From Lomentospora prolificans (Eukaryota; Ascomycota; Sordariomycetes; Microascales; Microascaceae): a stretch of DNA of 64,000 nucleotides. Position numbers and translations under genes: made by a program. This document shows, one piece after another, positions 11,958-23,524 of this stretch. Every line of letters starts with the position of its first letter. Position 1 is the first letter of the stretch. The stretch is taken from the NCBI GenBank assembly GCA_029532625.1, contig JARFXM010000009.1, positions 4,712,001 through 4,776,000 on the forward strand. The letters run 5' to 3'. Below the pieces are notes generated by a model. It did not search any database and was not told the origin of the DNA. It was given only the letters and a program-made list of their open reading frames with translations.

Positions 11958-13977
11958 CTACCGGCTGTCGTCCTTCTTCGCAGACTTGACGAGCTTGGCG
12001 TTCTCCTCGTCGCTGTCCTCGTCATCGGAGAACCTATCGCCATCGTCGCCGACAGCGAAGATGGTCTCTCCGTCCAGCGAATCTCTGGGCACATTCCTGG
12101 TCTGCTGCGCCTGAGAAGAAGAAGTTTGAGGCGCTGAAGCGGACGAAGCCCCGCCGGCGTTATGGCCGGGAGTAGTCGACTGGCCGTTGATAGGCTTGCC
12201 AATGTTCTCCTCCTCGTCATCGGAATCATCGGGCACGCCGATATCTCGAAGATCAAAGGTGCCATCGTCATCTTGAGCAATCTCATCACTCATAGCGAAG
12301 CGACGGTTGTTCGCCGTCGGGCGCCAGACGTAGGCGACGAATGCCACATCCGCGAAGTAAACCAGGTTAAGCCAGCCGTCAAGGACGAACCAGCGGGTCT
12401 TCCAATGGAAGGGAACGTAGTCGGGATCATTGACGGAAGCGAAAGAAAAGGAGTTGAGGAAGAAAAAGGCGAATATGACAAGAATGCTAATGAGGATGCA
12501 CCACCATAGTTTCTTGTACATGGACGCCTTCGCGTTTTGTTTACGGTCCTGTAGGTCCTTGAGAGTGAACTTGAGGGAGTTCAAAGTCCACACATAAAAC
12601 GCCGTGAGAGTAGCAGCCAAGGGCAGTACGACAAGTAGGACGAATGGACCTATTGGTCAAGGTTAAATATAACACGCGCGAGGAAGGGCAATGAGGGATC
12701 TTACCAGCTGTGTCAGGGGCAATGTATAAGCTTGTGATGGCGTAGACAATCCCAAACACGAAATGCGCAACAGCAAGCCAGCGAACGTAAATCATGGTCT
12801 TCCCAAGGGTTGGCTTGACAACACCGTAACCCATACAGACGATTAGGAGCAGGAAGAATGAGAAGGAATTCCTGGCGGCGTTCAACACGGCGACAACGAC
12901 GAGAAGAACCTTGGACCCAAGATTTGAGCCATTGTTATTCATGTAGTCTAGACCAAAGTTAGCTCGGGAATGGAGAAACGCGAAGCGCACAAGGGTTACC
13001 CACCATAGAAGCCCCAAGTCATAAGCATCTCAATTACAAGGAAGACAAGGATGGCAGTAATGTAATTTTGGACGGCCACTGTTTAAAGTTAGTGAAAAGG
13101 TCCAGCAAACAGACCGCTCTAGTGAAGACTCACAGATGTCATGCCTATGCTGGTAGTAGAGGAAGCCCCAGAAACTAGGGAACATTAGTACCCATGCAAG
13201 TTTAGCAGGATGTTGACGGTTTTAAGACACATACACAGATACCAAGGCGTAGAGAATGGCCATTCCACCATAGAAAGGAAGCTTAGGTACTTGAGTAGCA
13301 GGCAGCTCTCCGTAAGCATTGCGGAAGACGGCCACCGCTGTGTATTCGTCACCAGTGAAGGACTCCGTCAGAACGCAGTAGTAGCCGGTCTTTTTGATCG
13401 GGTAGGTCTTGACATGGGGCTCGTTCAGATGTATGGCCTGGGTCATGACGAGGTTCTTGGACTTTTCCGCGAGCTCATTGGGAGGAGCGACGACGAATTC
13501 ACCCTTGTTGCTCTCTTGGCACAGGCCAGCCTTGATCTGGGAATTGCCACAGAGCTCGGGGATGTTCTAAAAAGAAGTCTATTAGACACAACACCAGCGC
13601 AGGGGCAATCACATGGTGATGGAGGAAGCCGCATACCTCGTTAGGTCTATTGGGGTCCTTGACTCCGATGAGGTCGATATCTTTCCACTCGAAGATGAGC
13701 AGGCTAACAACTGGGTCGGTATCGGGTTTGACGGTATCGTTCACAAAAACGACCTCGATATAGGGATCAACATTGCCTCCCCAGGAGCTTTTGCTATACA
13801 TTCCGGTACACCTCCGGCTGTTATCGTCCGTTTGGTCCTATGAGGCCAAGAGGCAAAGGTGTCAGCTATCAAGGCTTGGCGGCCGGACAGTTCGGCGCAG
13901 CCTACCATCACAACTTCAAAGGCTTGAGCGGTCCAGAGGACCATGCCCAGGACTAACGTCCATATCAACGATCGCAT
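11958..13977 (-). CDS. PTM1: PTM1/GPR107-type seven-transmembrane Golgi protein (GOST family)
   Basis: Golgi/endosome membrane protein with a luminal beta-sandwich and seven membrane spans; family members act in membrane trafficking. CDS is complement(11958-12649, 12705-12947, 13004-13078, 13134-13174, 13235-13566, 13637-13837, 13906-13977): seven exons, six introns of 55-70 bp, 551 residues, all phases consistent. A signal peptide (about 1-19, MRSLIWTLVLGMVLWTAQA) is followed by a luminal domain with CTGMYSKSSWGG and IEVVFVND, and Cys pairs around IPELCGNSQIKAGLC. Spans start near YALVSVFWGFLYYQ; ILVFLVIEMLMTWGFY, YMNNNG and the run RNSFSFFLLLIVCMGYG are the strongest family signatures. The cytosolic tail is acidic (DDSDDEEE, DDEDSDEE). 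The first donor is ambiguous (13905 or 13911), changing only two residues, VM, after the signal peptide. Confidence 0.92.
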
Positions 13978-14926
13978 CGTGTTTCTGGTTTGGAGCGGCG
14001 GGAAGTGTGAAACTCGAGCTTGTCAGATTCTCGGAATGCGCGGTTGGAAGCAGCTCGATGAGCTAGTCGGGCCCTGAGCTTGGGGCGTATGCGCCGTCGA
14101 TGCCGAAGGGTCCGGACGAGGCGAATGGGAAGAATATCTAGGTAGACGGGAGAAAACGCATGTCCTATCCAATGGTGGGCCCATATATCTACTACAGGCG
14201 TCGACCGGGCAAGGTGGCTGGTGGTAGATGATGGCGATGTTGATGTCTTAAAACCAACTCCAACGCATAAATCTCCTGAGTGTTACGTATCCTCCCTTGG
14301 GCTCGGCAGCCGGAGCCTCGCCGAGATAGCGCACATGTACCGTGCTGTTCTTTTCTACACTGTGTAACTGTGGGGAGCTCGATTCGGTGGCCGACAGTAG
14401 GTCATCCACCGGGCGATCGCCAGCATTCACCAAGTTTCCAAGGCTGACATTGGATGTTGTGAACAAAGCTGGAAGGGTATGGAACCATGGTTTACCACCT
14501 TTTAATGGAACCCCCCGCCCTTCCCACGAAATACAAGCCCCTCTTGAAAGCAAACGAGATGTTATCAGGATTTTCTAGCATGTGGAACTTCACCTCTCCT
14601 TAGCTTTGTAACGGCGTCTTGAGTGAGACCTTGTGTGGCTTGTGTTCCTGTATAAGCACTAACTACAGCCAGCCACAGGCGCCACTCCAGCACAGTGCCT
14701 TCACTAACTTATGAAGTCACAACTTATGAAGAAGTCGCATCCACCTTGAGATCATCCAGGAATGGCAGTCACAGATATCCCTCCACCTCAATTGGCAGTT
14801 ACAACCAGGTCAAGGCCCTCTTGAGGGCTCTCCTATTTCTCCATTATCCCCCACACGAAATCCATTCTTCCTCTTCACGCTGGACAATCACGGCTGAGGT
14901 CTTCAGCCTCAAATTCACCAGCCATC
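13978..14926. promoter_or_regulatory. Divergent promoter region between PTM1-type and CDK11-like genes
   Basis: 949 bp between divergent start codons. Short open frames here overlap antisense and show no family signal. The last 150 bp before 14927 are pyrimidine-rich on the plus strand. Confidence 0.6.
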
Positions 14927-16369
14927 ATGGCCAGCAAGCCGGGAAAGTCGCGCTGGGCCGACACTGAAGAAGATGCGGCATACGAAGCTGAGCTGAAGAA
15001 ACAAAGAGAGGAAAAGAAGCGCCAAAATGCCGAAAAGGCCCGGATCCAGCAAGAGCGCAAGCAAAAAGAAGCAAAAGACGCCGAGGAGGAGTTGACAGAG
15101 CACGAGGACCGACCCCCCAAAAGGCGCAGGGTCACGCCCGAACCGAATGCCGCCGAGACAGTAGCAGAAAGGAAGCTGTTGAAGGTTTCTCTTTCCAACT
15201 GGGCCCCTTGCCGCTCAGATAGGAACTACCAAAAGTTGAACGACATCGAAGAGGGTGCGTATGGATTCGTTTCACGCGCGCGAGACACGGCCACTAGCAG
15301 GATCGTGGCTCTCAAGCGCCTAAAAACGGACGAGAATGATCGCAATGGCTTCCCAGTTACAGCCATGCGCGAGATTAAGATCCTCCGGGCTTGCGATCAC
15401 CGGAATGTTGTCAAGCTCCTCGAGACAGTCGTCAGCCCGCTTTCGGCCCCTCCTAGGTACGCTTTTCCCCAGAGCGCCCGTCCTCGTTATCAAGCTAACT
15501 CTAGCCACCCTCCTTCCAGTGTTTCTTTAGTTCTCGAATTCGTCGAACACGACCTCCGCGGCGTCCTCGAAGACATGACAGAAACGTTCCTTCCCTCCGA
15601 GATCAAGCGGCTCATGCTCCAACTCGCCTCGGGCCTCGCCTACATTCACGACCACTACATTATTCACCGTGACCTCAAGACTTCCAACCTCCTCCTCAAC
15701 AACAAAGGCCAGCTCAAGATTGCCGACTTTGGCATGGCCCGCTACACCAGCGACCCTCCCCCCGACAACCTCACAACTCTGGTCGTGACTCTGTGGTACC
15801 GCTCCCCGGAACTGCTCCTTGGCGCCAAAACCTACACAGCTGCCATCGACATGTGGAGCGTCGGCTGCATCTTTGCCGAACTACTCGAGCGCAAGCCCCT
15901 CTTCGCCGGCTCCGCCGAGGCGGAGCAAATTTCCAAGATTTTCGAGGTCGTCGGCCTACCCTCAGATGAGACGTGGCCGGGATTCAGACGGCTTCCTAAT
16001 GCGAAGGCGCTTAAATTACCCCGCAAACCGGGCCCCGTCGAGGACCGCATCCGACCCAGGTTTACCGACCTGACAAAGGCTGGATGCTCCCTCATGAGAG
16101 ACCTGCTCTCCCTGAACCCCGACGCGAGGCCCACGGCCAAGGAGATGCTGCAGCATCCGTACTTCGCCGAATCCCCTAAGCCCAAGGCGGAGGCCCTGTT
16201 CCCCACGTTTCCCAGCAAGGCTAACCAGGAGAGGAGGCCCCGGAGGGAGCCACATGCGCCCGCTAGGGGCGAGCGGGCTGCCGAGTTGGGCGAGGTCGAC
16301 GTGTCACACCTGTTTGGAAGCCGCGATTCTGAAGCCAAGGGTGCGGGGTTTCGACTGAAGATGGGTTGA
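14927..16369 (+). CDS. CDK11/ppk23-like cyclin-dependent kinase
   Basis: Nuclear CMGC Ser/Thr kinase; the nearest known relatives are fission yeast Ppk23 and the CDK11 class. CDS is join(14927-15456, 15520-16369), 459 residues. The 63-bp intron has a GT donor, a GCTAAC branch site and a CAG acceptor; it is a multiple of three and free of stops, so the unspliced frame is also open (480 residues), but splicing restores the normal SAPPSVSLVLEFVEHDL block. An Arg/Lys/Glu-rich coiled N-terminus (about 15-60) is followed by a basic KRRR cluster. Kinase landmarks: EEGAYGFV, VALKRLK (K130), the C-helix PVTAMRE at 143-149 (PITSLRE in animal CDK11), HRDLKTSNLLL, DFGMAR and LWYRSPELLLG. The tail is basic and ends in FRLKMG. 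Confidence 0.92.
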   Translation: MASKPGKSRWADTEEDAAYEAELKKQREEKKRQNAEKARIQQERKQKEAKDAEEELTEHEDRPPKRRRVTPEPNAAETVAERKLLKVSLSNWAPCRSDRNYQKLNDIEEGAYGFVSRARDTATSRIVALKRLKTDENDRNGFPVTAMREIKILRACDHRNVVKLLETVVSPLSAPPRYAFPQSARPRYQANSSHPPSSVSLVLEFVEHDLRGVLEDMTETFLPSEIKRLMLQLASGLAYIHDHYIIHRDLKTSNLLLNNKGQLKIADFGMARYTSDPPPDNLTTLVVTLWYRSPELLLGAKTYTAAIDMWSVGCIFAELLERKPLFAGSAEAEQISKIFEVVGLPSDETWPGFRRLPNAKALKLPRKPGPVEDRIRPRFTDLTKAGCSLMRDLLSLNPDARPTAKEMLQHPYFAESPKPKAEALFPTFPSKANQERRPRREPHAPARGERAAELGEVDVSHLFGSRDSEAKGAGFRLKMG

Positions 16370-17094
16370 GTTTGGGGGCTGCGGAGGGGAAATGATGCCG
16401 CATTCTCTAGCTGGATGATTTTGGTCGATTTCGGAACTATACCCCCTTTCAGTTCTTCGAGAACTTTTATGAGATACGAATAGATAGACAGGTAAAAAGA
16501 GGAGCAAGATAATAGCTCAGTGTCAAATGCGAATTTCACAAATTTCTTCCGCGCGCGTCGCAAACGTAGATATGGACATCCTGTTCCTTCCAAGCCAACG
16601 TATATTTTAAACTATATATTACGCTTCTCGTCAAGACATCAGGGAGTAAATTACATACAAGTCAAAGTTTTTCAAAAAAAGCCGCATCTCTTCCCTCCTG
16701 TAATATAAGATAAATGCGAGATACCTTGTGCCATAAATCAGACAGTCTAATAACGAACGCCTCCCATGTGCTGAGTTCCACGTTTCCGGGGAAAAAAAAA
16801 AAAAATTGACTATTGCCCAAGTCACATAACATGGATCTGTCAGATGTCCACTCCGAAAGATTAACAGCTCGCTAGCCATCAGGAAATTAAAGGCAAAATA
16901 AGAGAAAGGTGCTGGTCATTCTCGAAGCAATGTTGCGCTGTAGATACTGAACTTGCAACCGCGTGGTCCATGGTGTTGGAAACGAAAGGGGAGAAGAAGA
17001 AAAGGAAAAAAAGGTCAATGTTCCCCGTTGGTGAGGGGGCTAAAGAGGAGGAGAACGGACGGATGTCGGTCCCCGGGTCGACGCGGCATCATAT
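16370..17094. other. Convergent 3' regions
   Basis: 725 bp between the stop codons of the kinase gene (+) and the small secreted/membrane protein gene (-). It is AT-richer than its flanks and has an A-run near 16791-16804. No gene is seen. Confidence 0.65.
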
Positions 17095-17963
17095 TTATAG
17101 GTTCAGGCCAGTGACAAACCAGGTGAAACTGGCAACCGTTATTAAGCACATGGATGTAGCAAACATCAAGGCCTTCTGGTCAAGGTCGGACATGGCAGCG
17201 CTGCAGGTAGCACAGTTCCACTCGTTCAGGGGCGTATACGGGCGCGGGGTGTAAATGTCAACCTTGACATCGGTCCTGGAAAGATATCCGGGCTCTCCAG
17301 TGTCGGAGACAGACGCATCCGAATCCTTGATGATCATGGTGAACTCATCAGTAAGGAGGGGATGTGAAGCATCGGTTGCCTGCTCATTGGTATCCCAAGT
17401 GTAGGTGGCGGGGTCTTGGAAGGACATGTTGGCAGTCAAAGTCCACAAGTTAGTGTCTCCGGAGCGGCTGAGCAAGACGTCGACGGCGGTGGGTTCAGCA
17501 AGTAGGTTGGTATAGTTCCAGGTGAAACTGACGATATCGCCAGCCTTGATGAGAGGGTTTCCGAGTCGCGGGTCGGGTGTAACCATGACGGCCCCGCCTG
17601 CAGGTTCGGTAGGATCGAACTCCTCGCGAGTCTTTGTGCTATTACCACCACCACTGCTGCTTCCCTTAGATCCAGCTGTCGTCCGCGGCGCATCGGGGTC
17701 GAGGGTGGCGGCTGTGTTCAGGTTACCCGTGGGCTTGGAAGCGGCTTTGGAAGTGGTCTCGCTTTCTGTTGGCTCCTAGTCAGTTGATCTGTGCCTTGAA
17801 GTTGAGTTTCCGGATGGGAGCTAGGAGAGATCTCACCGTCGTCTTCGGCCCTGCCAACAAGAGCAAGGGCGGCGTGATCGATCCAGGTAGGCCAGGCGGT
17901 AGCCAGCGACCCCATGGTGGAGAGGCAGAATGCCACCCGGGCAATGGTCCTGGCTGGCCTCAT
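17095..17963 (-). CDS. Secreted/membrane-anchored fungal-specific protein (DUF7137-like)
   Basis: CDS is complement(17095-17765, 17837-17963), 265 residues. The 71-bp intron (GTGAGA donor) ends at CAACAG at 17766; using the earlier TAG acceptor would break the frame. A signal peptide (about 1-24, MRPARTIARVAFCLSTMG...) is followed by a Thr/Ser/Gly-rich spacer and an Ig-like beta domain beginning GGAVMVTPDP and including GDIVSFTWNYT. The C-terminal block YTPRPYTPLNEWNCATC with a closing hydrophobic span (FATSMCLITVASFTWFVTGL) is the hallmark of a Pezizomycotina-only family that I recall as DUF7137. No enzyme motif is seen. Topology suggests an extracellular domain anchored by the C-terminal span. 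The function is unknown. Confidence 0.82.
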
Positions 17964-20678
17964 TGTGATAATCTATTTGGGCAGGAGCGAGGAAGTCAGA
18001 TGGGCGGCAAAGGGCCTCGAATAGGAGCGAGAATGATCGGAAGGGCACAGGAGGTGATCCGTCAAGTCACGGCTCGCAGTCGAGGGTAAGTTGACGACTT
18101 CGACAGATGTGCGTCGGCGACAGATTAGGAATATAAGCGACGGGTCGTAACGCGATGGGCAAATTTATCGTCAGGCTCCTTATGTTCTGCACCACTTGCT
18201 TCTTTCGAGGGTGTTGGTCGGTTCCCTGGATAGTTTTTCGTCTCAGAGGTTGAAGAATATGCGAGACCCCTGATGTGGATGGACGTATTCGACAACGACG
18301 GTAAGGTGGGAAGGAGACGAGGAGAAGGTATTAGTCGGGATATACAAGCGAGCGTGGGTGAACGAGGGAGAAGAAGAAGGGACGAAACGAATGAATCAAC
18401 GATTGTCTGAATAAACAGAGAGATGGTGAAAGGATTGGTGAGAAGGGCTGAGCCAGAGAAAAAGGGATACAAACGGGGAGTGCAGGCAAGGAAACGGATG
18501 GCGGACGGAATTGGCGACAGAGCAAGAGAGCGGATATTGGTGTGGGAATGGTACGTACCTACGATAATAGGGAGCACTACTAATATCCATACAACCACCT
18601 GCGCTCGAGCAAAGGGAATCCATGATTTGATGCTGCCAACACTAACCCCTGTATTTACAAGCACCGTACCGCCGCCATTTTTACAGCACTACACTAATCA
18701 TACCAGAGCGCCAGCAGGCGCGCAGCAAAACAACAATTGTCAACTGATACTTGGAAGGAGCCCGCACACGGGTTACAAGAAGTGTGGATGCAGCCAGCAG
18801 TATCGACGCACCAACAAACTCACACCTCGTGGCAGGTCCGGAGGAGAGAGACGGAGTTTTCCGCAGTCTCCGTGCTCATGTTTTTCTGCATGCAAGAGAA
18901 TACGGGTTGGGTGCAAAGCAACCTATCACGGGCACTAAAACGAAGGACGGATGGTTTCTCGTATGCATGAAATGCGCATTACGAGGCACGATGTCCGTGG
19001 CGCCGTGACCAAGATTGCTGTAGCATTTTAGACTTGGTGAGTGCCTGAACTAGACTCCGTGTGGAAAGGGGGAAAGTCCGTCTGCAGAGCCAACTAGACC
19101 GTATGACGACAAGATCAGTGAGCGGCGGCCAGCGTTTGTTTTGTTATGTACAAGTATGCATCCGACCCACAGTGCGGCCTTCGACCGTTCTTTTATGGCT
19201 GGCCTCTGCTCATTGCTCATGCTGCTCCCGCACGGCATAAACAGAGCAATTACCGCCACTGTGGAGACAGATGGGCGAAAAAACACGAGAAGTGGCTGAT
19301 CGCCCAAAGAAGGGTACATTCCTGGTCGCTTGAGTGATCAGTGGGTGTGGGGAGATCGTATTTCCTCATTCTTGGTCCACCTGTTACTTTCTGCGTTCTC
19401 TCTCTCCAGAGAGGCGCACTTTGCAGTAGCCACGGTAACTTGGAAGTGGGAATGTGCCCGTCCGAATTTTATGAATGGCTTACATAGCCCGAGTGGCCAG
19501 TTTCCGGGCCATTTCGTAGATATTAATTGCTACTCGATACTACCCGTTTTCCCCCCTGACCTTCTCTCGACGTGTCCGTATTCTCTCCGGTTCCCTTGTT
19601 CTATTGTTGGAAGTTTATTCGGCTTTACCTCTGAGAGCATGTGGGTATTTGGGGCCGTTGCGAGTCTCCACAAATCCGCTCGTATTCAATGGCTGGCAGG
19701 CAACAACGACTGGCTGGAGCACACCAAACCCTCCAGTGCAGCTTAGTTTACAGAGTAACTCTGCAGTCGCCACCCAGGCAGCGTGGTCCAGTGAGTCTCG
19801 CGATCTACTCCGAATGCTCTTCTCCAGAGCGCCATCGACCCCATCATGTAAAAGAGCCCTGGAGTAGACGAGAAACGTCAGCGACACCTTCCGCGACGGT
19901 TCACGTTGCCAAACGGCGGTCCGTATCCGCAGAATCCCGCCGCGGCTTCCATGATCGCCCTGTGCCGAGCCTCCTCAGACATCCCGCCTGGCTTCAATTA
20001 CGCTATGCCTTTTGTCCCGGGTTTTACCCTCATCCGAACGGCTTCTGTTTGGTTTGAGGCGGAAACGTTTCTTGCTTCTGAGTCGCCCGTTGCCTTGGTA
20101 TCTCAACCGAATCAACAAAGAACTTGGACGGATTGCCACGAATGTACTAATGTACTCCCAAAGGTGTTCCGCATCACTTCGCCCGAAAAAGGTCGTGTCC
20201 ATAATAATAGTCACCGTATTGCTATCTTTTTCTTCTCCTTCCTCTCTGCTCGAAGTCTGCCAACCCGGGCATCCATTCGGACATGCATTGACTGCGACCG
20301 TGTAAAGTGGAAAGTGCTGGCTTTTCCCATCCAAGGGAAAACCACGCCATGTAGACTTTGCAGATGCAGGGTCATCCGGCCACCTGTACCGAATGACAAG
20401 GCATGCGATCCTCATCCCATGCTCACGGGCGAATCTTCACGTTCTTTTACTTGGCCCTTTCTCGTCGGCGAACCACGCCTCAGAGAATTCCTCGGGAAAA
20501 GCGAAGAATGTCTCTGACTGTCCTAAATGTCTCACAACTGTCTTGTTTTATCCACCCACCACCCAGCGCTCCGGCACTAACCATGACTTCTATCGACTAC
20601 TAGTCGCTGCCCGCCCCTGAAACCTGCTCTAGCTCAACACGAGAAAGCTGACCAAACCAAACCAAACCATACCAAACC

Positions 20679-20712
<34 letters not shown>

Positions 20713-22284
20713 GGAAGCCCTGCCGACCCTCACCGCGTGCATTAGGCTTCGAGTTGTGAAACACCTCCGACATGCTTTCGCTCACCAACTTCTGCACGAG
20801 CCTTGATGCCCTCAGCTCGGTCAGAGCCAGAGAGGCCGTCCTCACTTGACCTGTAACCAGGTCTCGGGACCAAGACAAGACCAAATTGGGAACCCGTTCT
20901 GTTCCTCAGCCAGCCCAGGCCCTGACACTGATACGGTCGCCACCTTTCACGGGAACGAACCAGTGCCGGCCCAGGTCATCCAGCTGAGAGAGGCTGATGT
21001 GGGTTCCTCCAGTAGCACAATGTGTGCAGCCGCAGGATAATACCACATTAAAATCCTCGAGTGAGATTTTAAGCTGAACATCGTGAGCGAGGCAAAGCAT
21101 CCTCCGAGGCGCAAGCAATCCATGGCATCAATAATTCTCAAGAGTCAGATGGGAGAATAAAAAAAGAAAAAGAAAAGAAAAAGAAAAAAGGTCTGTTGAG
21201 GACTCAGGTTATTCCCTCGCCTTCATCTACCATTAACCACGACCTACCCGGGGAAGCCCAGCGTGGTCTCCCCAAGATGAAGGAGACCAACTCCACTAAT
21301 ACAGCTGGCCACACAAGCTGGGGGCATACCGGACTCCGTCGGCCGGTGCACCAGGGCAATCTCGGAGTCTTCCCGTCGTTTTTTGGAGGTCCGAACACTC
21401 AGTTACTTATGTATCTATTCCAGGAATAAGTCCGGCGCAGCAGTCGCCATGAGGAAACTTGCAGCTCTTTTAGCCCAGCTTGGGTCAAATCGTTGGCCAG
21501 GTATTATGTTTTCGCCCGTCGTCCAACCATGTAGTTGCAATTGCCTTTCGAGGATCCTTGACCAGGCTCGTGCTGCGGCCGCTTCTGTGTTGTCAACCGC
21601 TCGCTTCTATCCACCAACTGCATTGCACAGCCAGCGAGACCCAGACCCTTGGTCCCCAGTGGTGCCGCCACGCCTAACATCGCCTGGGGTGAAGACATCG
21701 AGGCGGGAAGGTGAAGAGCCGTGCTTGGTGATCGGAACCGTACCTCTCGTCTCTGAAAGACGAGAAGAAACAGCACCCAGCTCTGCCTTTACACTAACAG
21801 CCTTCCGGGCCTCTTTTTCATGCCGAAAACGCTAGCACTGGTGCTATCTACCAGCAAAACATTCCAAGACTGGCATTCGTGCACAGTACCGACCCACACC
21901 AAGTTTGACTTTCCTATGGAAGTTGTTGGCCTTGGGTGCAATACTGCGAACCGTAAATCAGGGCTTCTCTAGCATGATCATGTCACGATCTTCGAGGCTT
22001 ATATATCAGAATAGACGGTCCTATATCGGGGAATAACCCTCCACCCCCTCACGAAAGACTGCGAAGAGTTCCAGGTAAATCGTAGATTCAGGATCCTGCT
22101 TCCGTCGACAAGGACGTTTCCCATTACCAACAACCTCAAACAACACCAAGGCGCCAGTTATCTCCTATCAACCCCCCTAGACCATCAGCTAGCTAAAAGG
22201 AAAAGAATGTTTCGGGCTTCCAGTGCTTCTCCGTCTGCTCCTGACGATTATTGCGTCAAAATCGGGGCCTCTTGGCTCGACCGC
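17964..22284. other. Gene-poor intergenic block
   Basis: 4.3 kb with only short, mutually overlapping open frames on both strands. None matches a family and none gives a plausible exon chain. Contents: one CCAGCCAG-type octamer (19710-19717), a CCAAA-rich repeat followed by an A31 tract (20650-20710), and an A/G-only purine tract (21155-21190). The part nearest 17963 is presumably the promoter of the secreted protein gene. Confidence 0.55.
20650..20710. repeat. CCAAA-type repeat plus poly-A tract (A31)
   Basis: Repeated ACCAAA/ACCAT units at 20651-20679 run directly into an uninterrupted A31 at 20680-20710. The transition from a short-period repeat into a long homopolymer looks like slippage; no element body is recognisable beside it. 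Confidence 0.85.
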
Positions 22285-23524
22285 TCAGAGTTGAAGCGTC
22301 GACAAAGCCCGCTCAGCGAGCCAGAAGTGAGAGAGTAGGGTGCCTTTGTCGTGCCACCTTCCATTGAACAACTTGTCACTATTCCATACATGACCGACTC
22401 CGTTCGGGTATGAGCAATCTCCGAGTTTTCCAGATACTAGTGGTCTGGCGTCCAATATCCCGCGAAACAATATGCAATCCGAGAGTCACCCGAGCAGACG
22501 TAGAGATACTGGTCCCGAAATTGTAAATATGGCATAGCACATTATAACGCCTCGCTTAATACGAATTGTGGAATTCTAGGGACACTGGGAACGACGCTAT
22601 GCCTCAATGTCGAATCGAAGAAGGAAGGCGACCTTGCCAGACACGAGGATAAGATAAGTTTGATCGTGAAGAAGTAGCATACATCTGATCCCTATACACG
22701 TCCAGTAGAAACACGTCTTGGAAGCACCTCTAGACACTTCCGAGATGTATTCAAGGACGTTGTGCTCCCGTCGGTCCAAGCTAAGAATGCCGCGCGGATG
22801 GCGCTAGAGTGAAGGAGAGCCAGACTGTGGTCTGCCCATGCCTGGGAGATGGATATCAGGGTATATCCCTTTCGTTTGAGTATCTGGAGGACGTTGAATA
22901 ATCTCTGGAAGCCACGGCATAAGGCCCCATGGTAGCGCGTTTAACGATGTTATGATTCTTGGAGATCCACCCAAGGCGGGGGGGAATCGTAGCCTAGGGA
23001 TGGATCCATGATAGACGTCTTGAGCCCATTGGAAGAAACCTATGGTCGACAGTCCTGAAGTTCGCAGTCTCGACCCTGTATAGATGAACAGACTATTCTT
23101 CTATGCCCTAGCAATACCCTCGGCGACAAGGTCCGTCTTCAGGATAGGAGAAGTCGAGATCAATAAGAATAGGCTCGATGAATCTGATCCATTCTAAGCC
23201 ACTCCATACCCATGTACTTGCAGCCATCTGTAGAAATATCCCCGTTATTGGGGTTAGACTCTAGACAGAATCTTTGGCCGTATGTCCGGGCTGCTGAGTG
23301 CCATATCTTTGGCCAGAGAGAGTGGCACTCGTCCGACATACGGCACGTAATAAACTGGCCCTCTGATGTGTTGGGTTCGAGTAGACAAAAGGGGTCGAAA
23401 GAGGGACCAAATATTCGACATTTAAAGAACCGCCATTCTCCTTGAGAAGAGCACGGATAGTTTTGGGTAACAAGACGCAGCTACCCTCACCGGGAGAGGA
23501 GACAGGGTTGATTCCAGCGCGGAT
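22285..23524 (-). pseudogene. Broken coding-like stretch downstream of MED22, family unknown
   Basis: No intact gene is visible, but all three minus-strand frames contain long open stretches that look protein-like. One frame is open from about 23470 to 23163 (blocks such as FGPSFDPFCLLEPN and SLWPKIWHSAARTYGQRF). A second runs from 23220 to 22285 with only six internal stops in about 312 codons (five TAG, one TGA), fewer than the roughly 15 expected by chance. A third is in frame with the MED22 stop and open from 23524 to 23261. TAG and TGA are the stops that C-to-T or G-to-A change makes from CAG, CGA or TGG, so decay by repeat-induced point mutation is possible but unproven. I cannot name the family; it could also be chance or an intron-rich gene I failed to assemble. 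Confidence 0.3.

Noticed and set aside
18423..18938. 171-codon plus-strand open frame
   Set aside because: Overlaps equally long antisense frames upstream of the secreted protein gene; no family signal.
19906..20517. 203-codon plus-strand open frame
   Set aside because: No domain, low-complexity stretches, overlapped by open frames on both strands and no splice support.
21155..21190. Purine-only tract as a possible retroelement polypurine tract
   Set aside because: No long terminal repeats, reverse transcriptase or integrase motifs nearby.
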